A DNA stretch of 64,000 nt, taken from Thermoactinospora rubra. Its GTDB lineage: Bacteria > Actinomycetota > Actinomycetes > Streptosporangiales > Streptosporangiaceae. The position numbers and the translations under genes are program-made. The notes under the pieces are model-generated. The model was not told the DNA's origin. It worked only from the letters and a program-made list of their open reading frames with translations, and did not search any database. Where the stretch lies: NCBI RefSeq assembly GCF_002093975.1, contig NZ_MSZZ01000023.1, forward strand, positions 62,001 to 126,000. Reading direction: 5' to 3'. Within the stretch, counting starts at the first letter, position 1, and each line of letters begins with the position of its first letter. Shown here piece after piece: positions 60,919 to 64,000 of this stretch.

Positions 60919-61067
60919 GCCTCACATTCTACCGCGCGATCAGTTAAGAGGCCTCCTGCTTCGGGAGACGGCGGTTCGCCTGACGGCGAATCGCCTGTCC
61001 CTGCCCTGCTCCGCAGGAGCCCGGTTCCTCCCCCGCCTGAAGACGGGGGTTTCCTCGGAGGCATTCG

Positions 61068-61943
61068 ATGAGGGTTCTCGGCTTCGGCGACAACATCGTC
61101 GACCGCTTCGTCGACCGGGGCGTGGACTACCCCGGCGGCAACAGCGTCAACGTCGCCGTCTACGCCAGGCGCCTCGGCCTGGAGGCCGCCTACCTGGGCG
61201 TCTTCGGGTCCGACCCGCTCGGCGCCTTCCTGCGGGAGGCGATCGCGGCGCAGGGCGTCGCCGTCGACCGGTGCGTGGTGCGCTCCGGCGAGACCGGGGT
61301 GTCCACGCTGCGGGTCGACGACGGCGAGCGGATCTTCCTCGGCTGGAACGGCGGGGGCGTCACGGTGCGGGAGCCGCTCGTGCTGGACGACTCGCTGCTG
61401 GACTACGTCGCCGGCTTCTCCCTGGTCCATTCGAGCGTGTACTCCCGCAGCGAGAGCGAGCTGCCCAAGCTGGCGGCGCTGCCCACGCTGGTGAGCTTCG
61501 ACCTGTCCAGCGAGGAGGACTACCGGACGCCCGGCTACCTCGACCTCGTGTGCCCGCACGCCGATCTCGTCCTGCTCTCCTGCTCGCACCTGGACGAGGC
61601 GGCGACCCGCGCCCTGCTGGCCGACGCGGTACGGCGGGGCGCCCGGCTCGCGTTGGCGACGCGCGGCGTCGAGGGGGCGATCGCCACCGACGGCGCCGTC
61701 ACCGCCGCCACGCCCGCCCGGCCGGTCGGGCGCGGCCTTGTGGACACCATGGGGTGCGGTGACGCCTTCCTCGCGGGCTTCGCCGTCTCGTTGCTGCGTG
61801 ACGGGTGGAGCGCGCGTGCCGTACCGGATGAGGCCATGCTCTCGCGGGCGCTGCGGGCGGGCGCCGGCGCGGCGCACGACCAGTGCTTCGTCGAGGGCGC
61901 CTTCGGACACGGCAGGCCGGCCGAGCCGCAGGCCGTAGCATGA
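61068..61943 (+). CDS. PfkB-family fructosamine kinase (FrlD-like)
   Basis: A 291-residue ribokinase-fold kinase. LGFGDNIVDRFVDRG, PGGNSVNVAVYARRLG, SFDLSSEEDYR and the catalytic DTMGCGDAFLAGF follow E. coli fructoselysine 6-kinase FrlD motif by motif. It would phosphorylate a fructosamine for the FrlB-like deglycase. Its ribosome site ggagg (61056-61060) lies right at the left end of the TnpB element, so the insertion may have separated it from its original promoter while leaving or supplying a translation signal. Confidence 0.82.
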   Translation: MRVLGFGDNIVDRFVDRGVDYPGGNSVNVAVYARRLGLEAAYLGVFGSDPLGAFLREAIAAQGVAVDRCVVRSGETGVSTLRVDDGERIFLGWNGGGVTVREPLVLDDSLLDYVAGFSLVHSSVYSRSESELPKLAALPTLVSFDLSSEEDYRTPGYLDLVCPHADLVLLSCSHLDEAATRALLADAVRRGARLALATRGVEGAIATDGAVTAATPARPVGRGLVDTMGCGDAFLAGFAVSLLRDGWSARAVPDEAMLSRALRAGAGAAHDQCFVEGAFGHGRPAEPQAVA

Positions 61944-61981
61944 GGCCAGCCGGCGCACGCGAGAAATGAGGGACACGCTCC

Positions 61982-63109
61982 ATGCCTGCTGAGCGGGGCC
62001 AGGGTCCGGGACGGGGAGCCACCGACCGCGGCTCGGCCGGACGGCCGACGATCTCCGAGGTGGCGGCCGAGGCGGGGGTCGGCAGGGCGACCGCCGCCCG
62101 CACTCTCGGCGGCTACGGCTACGTCAGCCCCGAGCTGCGCGAGCGCGTGCTGGCGGCGGCCCGGAAGCTCGGCTACCGGACCAACGCCCTGGCGCGCAGC
62201 ATGTCCACCGGCGTCACCCACACCATCGGGGTGATCGTCGCGGACATCGGCAACCCGTTCTTCGCCGGCGTCATGCGCGGCATCTCCGACACCTCGCGCG
62301 CCCGCGGCTTCGACACGCTGGTGCTGAGCACCTACGAGGCGCTGGAGGAGGAGGTGGCGGCCACCGACGTGCTCATCGACAAGCGCGTCGACGGCATGAT
62401 CATCTCCTCGGCCGCGGTGGACAGGGGCGAGGTCGCGCACATCAGGGCCGCCATCGACCGGGGCGTGCCCGTCGTCCTGGTCGACCGGGCCGTGGCGGCG
62501 CTCGACCTCGACACCGTGGTCATCGACAACCGCGACGCGGCCCGCGAGGCCGTCGAGACGCTCGTCGAGGCGGGCCACCGGCGCATCGGCTTCGTGTGGG
62601 GGCCGCCCGCCGCCGAGCAGCCCGCGACCCGCCGGGGCCTGCTGGCCCGCACGTCGCGGAACCTGTGGACCGACGGCGAGCGCCTGCGCGGCTACCTCGA
62701 CGCGCTGGACGACGCGCGCATCCCGTTCGACCCCGAGCTGGTCATGGTCGGCGAGAAGAGCGAGCGCCACGCGGCCCAGGAGGTCGCGCGCATGCTCGCC
62801 CTGCCCGACCGCATCACGGCGGTGTTCTGCACGGAGGCGGAGGCCGTCATCGGCGCCCTGCGCGCGATCCGCGCCGCGGGGCTGTCGTATCCCCGCGACG
62901 TCTCGATCATCGGTTTCGACGACAGCGCCTGGGCGGCGGTCATGGAGCCGCCGCTGACGATGATCGAGCAGCCGGTGCACGAGCTGGGGGCGACGGCCGC
63001 CCGCGTGCTGCTCGACGTGCTCGAAGGCGCCGAGCCCCGCCGGGAGATGCACACGCTGCGCTCGCGCCTCATCGTCCGCTCCTCCGTCGGCCCCGCCCCC
63101 GCCGGCTGA
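61982..63109 (+). CDS. LacI-family regulator of the fructosamine cluster
   Basis: A 375-residue LacI-type repressor. The helix-turn-helix (about 22-75: PTISEVAAEAGVGRATAARTLGGYGYVS, then LGYRTNALARSMSTG) has an unusual Gly-Gly-Tyr in place of the common Val-Leu-Asn. The effector domain follows (IGVIVADIGNPFF, DGMIISSA, SIIGFDDSAWA). It ends the operon and is the natural candidate to bind the two gataccggtatc palindromes at 58544 and 58632. Confidence 0.88.
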   Translation: MPAERGQGPGRGATDRGSAGRPTISEVAAEAGVGRATAARTLGGYGYVSPELRERVLAAARKLGYRTNALARSMSTGVTHTIGVIVADIGNPFFAGVMRGISDTSRARGFDTLVLSTYEALEEEVAATDVLIDKRVDGMIISSAAVDRGEVAHIRAAIDRGVPVVLVDRAVAALDLDTVVIDNRDAAREAVETLVEAGHRRIGFVWGPPAAEQPATRRGLLARTSRNLWTDGERLRGYLDALDDARIPFDPELVMVGEKSERHAAQEVARMLALPDRITAVFCTEAEAVIGALRAIRAAGLSYPRDVSIIGFDDSAWAAVMEPPLTMIEQPVHELGATAARVLLDVLEGAEPRREMHTLRSRLIVRSSVGPAPAG

Positions 63110-63110
63110 G

Positions 63111-63150
63111 CCGTTCTCACAGGAACTCGCAGGGACTCACAGGAACTCAC
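63111..63150. repeat. 10-bp tandem repeat between LacI and TetR genes
   Basis: The unit aggaactcac (with small changes) is repeated about four times from 63111 to 63150, running into the stop codon of the TetR gene at 63147-63149. The 37-base gap between the converging genes is made of little else. Confidence 0.6.
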
Positions 63151-63728
63151 AGGAAGCGGTCCACGGCGGCCTCCACGAGGGCGGCCGCCTGCTCCTCGGT
63201 GAGCACGTCGGGCAGCGTCAGCCGTTCCACGATGAGCCAGTTCAGGGCCAGGTAGAGCAGCAGGACCGAGGTCTCGTCGCCGGGCATGCCGGACTTGAGG
63301 TGGTTCGTGATGTTGAAGGAGACGTCGGCGCGCACCCGCTCGGTCAGGATCTTCTGCAGTTCCGGCCGCCGGGTGGCCTCCAGCCGCAGCTCCAGCAACG
63401 CGAGGTAGCCGGTGCGGAAGGCCGTGACGCGGTCGACGGTCTCCCTCAGCAGGCCCTTGACCGCCTCGCGGGTCTTCGGGCCCTCGGCGAGCCTGGCCAT
63501 CGTGGCCGCGTCCGGCTCCAGGCGCTCGTAGAAGCGATAGCCGACCTGGGTGAGCAGGTCGTCGCGGTTGGCGAAGTAGTTGGACGCCGTGCCGGGGGGC
63601 ACCGCCGCCTCGGCGTCGACGGCGCGGAACGTTAGCCCGCGCGCTCCCTCCCTGGCCAGCACCTCGATGGCCGCGTCGAGCAGCGCGCGCCGCCGTTCCG
63701 GATTCCTCCGCACTTGACACCACTCCAT
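63147..63728 (-). CDS. TetR-family transcriptional regulator
   Basis: A 193-residue repressor from ATG 63728. The N-terminal helix-turn-helix is at about 12-58 (RRALLDAAIEVLAREGARGLTFRAVDAEAAVPPGTASNYFANRDDLL), and the rest is a helical ligand domain. GTG 63713 (VRRNPERR) with ggag upstream is an equally possible start. It is divergent from a dihydrofolate-reductase-like gene across a region with palindromes containing gtagtactac, so it probably controls itself and that gene. Confidence 0.85.
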   Translation of the reverse strand: MEWCQVRRNPERRRALLDAAIEVLAREGARGLTFRAVDAEAAVPPGTASNYFANRDDLLTQVGYRFYERLEPDAATMARLAEGPKTREAVKGLLRETVDRVTAFRTGYLALLELRLEATRRPELQKILTERVRADVSFNITNHLKSGMPGDETSVLLLYLALNWLIVERLTLPDVLTEEQAAALVEAAVDRFL

Positions 63729-63772
63729 CTGTAGTACTACGGTCATAACCACTACAGACAGAGTACTACTAG
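63729..63772. promoter_or_regulatory. Palindromic TetR operator region
   Basis: gtagtactac (63731-63740) is a perfect palindrome, a partial actactac-type repeat follows, and agtact recurs at 63763-63768. The AT-rich ggtcataaccactacag stretch between them may hold the promoters. TetR proteins usually bind such sites in the divergent gap. Confidence 0.5.
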
Positions 63773-63788
63773 CGAAGTGGAAAACGGT

Positions 63789-64000
63789 ATGCGAAAGCTT
63801 GTGTACTACGTCGGCGTCTCCATCGACGGCTACATCGCCGGCCCCGGCCACGACATCTCGTTCTTCCCGCTGCCCGACGACATGCTCGCGTGGATCGGCG
63901 AGGAGTACCCGGAGACCCTGCCCACCCACGTCCGCCCGCACCTCGGCCTGGCGGACGCGCCCAACCGGCACTTCGACACGCTGGTGATGGGCCGCGGCAC
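63789..64000 (+). CDS. Dihydrofolate reductase family protein (N-terminal part)
   Basis: The first 70 residues of a RibD-C/DHFR-fold protein: MRKLVYYVGVSIDGYIAGPGHDISFFP, then HFDTLVMGRGT, the NADPH-binding start of the family. It runs off the window. Such YwjB/RibD-C proteins are common next to TetR regulators in actinomycetes and are generally of unknown reductase activity. It is divergent from the TetR gene 60 bases away. Confidence 0.8.
   Translation, partial: MRKLVYYVGVSIDGYIAGPGHDISFFPLPDDMLAWIGEEYPETLPTHVRPHLGLADAPNRHFDTLVMGRG

Larger units (their letters stand above)
59686..61055 (-). mobile_element. IS200/IS605-type element with TnpB only
   Basis: The element lies between the FrlB-like and FrlD-like genes, with tnpB on the minus strand. 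Both ends carry a strand-specific hairpin of the same polarity, as in the IPL/IPR pairs of this family. The right one (59696-59717) has a 9- to 10-bp stem of tcccctccc type, and the left one (61030-61049) has arms cccccg/cggggg; both are followed by ttcc. After the right hairpin, minus strand, comes gtcaag, a typical right-end cleavage site. No Y1 transposase (tnpA) is present, so it depends on one elsewhere. The left limit is approximate. Confidence 0.7.

Noticed and set aside
61020..61060. Remnant right end of a second TnpB element
   Set aside because: The hairpin resembles the right-end hairpin, but there is no element body on the far side before the FrlD-like gene, and same-polarity hairpins at both ends are normal for this IS family.

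Overview
The window is high-GC DNA (roughly 70% by eye) with GTG and TTG starts, stop/start overlaps of the ATGA and GTGA type, a WhiB regulator, XRE/DUF397 pairs and a form II CoxSLM operon. This fits a filamentous actinomycete of the Streptosporangiaceae type (for example Nonomuraea). That placement is inference from gene content, not from a marker gene. I see about 62 protein genes, no rRNA or tRNA gene and no CRISPR array.

Layout. 1-12.4 kb: a FetB-like permease, a CPBP protease, a WhiB regulator, a GCS2-type ligase coupled to a metallopeptidase-like lipoprotein, a PspC-kinase/LuxR regulator pair divergent from a second PspC protein, then a molybdenum hydroxylase operon (coxS-coxL-coxM-coxG). 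12.5-30.3 kb: a large cell-surface glycopolymer locus. It holds a GT2/TagF-like fusion, GT4 enzymes, a TarS-like glycosyltransferase and a tandemly duplicated pair of CDP-alcohol phosphotransferase plus sulfotransferase genes. It also holds a complete-looking set (aminotransferase, Gfo/Idh/MocA oxidoreductase, UDP-sugar 6-dehydrogenase, left-handed beta-helix acetyltransferase) matching the WbpA/B/E/D route to a 2,3-diacetamido uronic acid. Together these suggest a sulfated teichoic/teichuronic-like wall polymer; this is the best candidate for an undescribed system.

30.4-50 kb: mixed housekeeping and accessory genes. These are a frame-broken DUF3800-like gene, guaA, an MFS transporter with a LacI regulator and hydrolase sharing palindromic operators, a PLP decarboxylase with an Lrp regulator, an XRE/DUF397 pair facing a DUF6292-like gene across a 30-bp palindrome, a frameshifted cysteine-synthase-like gene that has also lost its PLP lysine, a GMC/cholesterol-oxidase-like enzyme, a Ser/Thr kinase with an external propeller, and glpD.

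50-64 kb: two sugar catabolic units end to end. The first (DeoR regulator, SIS isomerase, NagA-like deacetylase, PfkB kinase, class II aldolase) fits N-acetylgalactosamine/galactosamine breakdown. The second (ABC transporter with a frameshifted binding protein, FrlC-like epimerase, FrlB-like deglycase, FrlD-like kinase, LacI regulator, two matching operators) fits uptake and breakdown of fructosamines (Amadori products). An IS200/IS605-type element carrying only an intact TnpB sits exactly between the deglycase and kinase genes. The window ends inside a dihydrofolate-reductase-like gene divergent from a TetR regulator.

Three genes (30403-30976, 41180-41972, 57176-58494) are broken by single-base frame changes. 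Assembly errors should be excluded before biological meaning is given to them.
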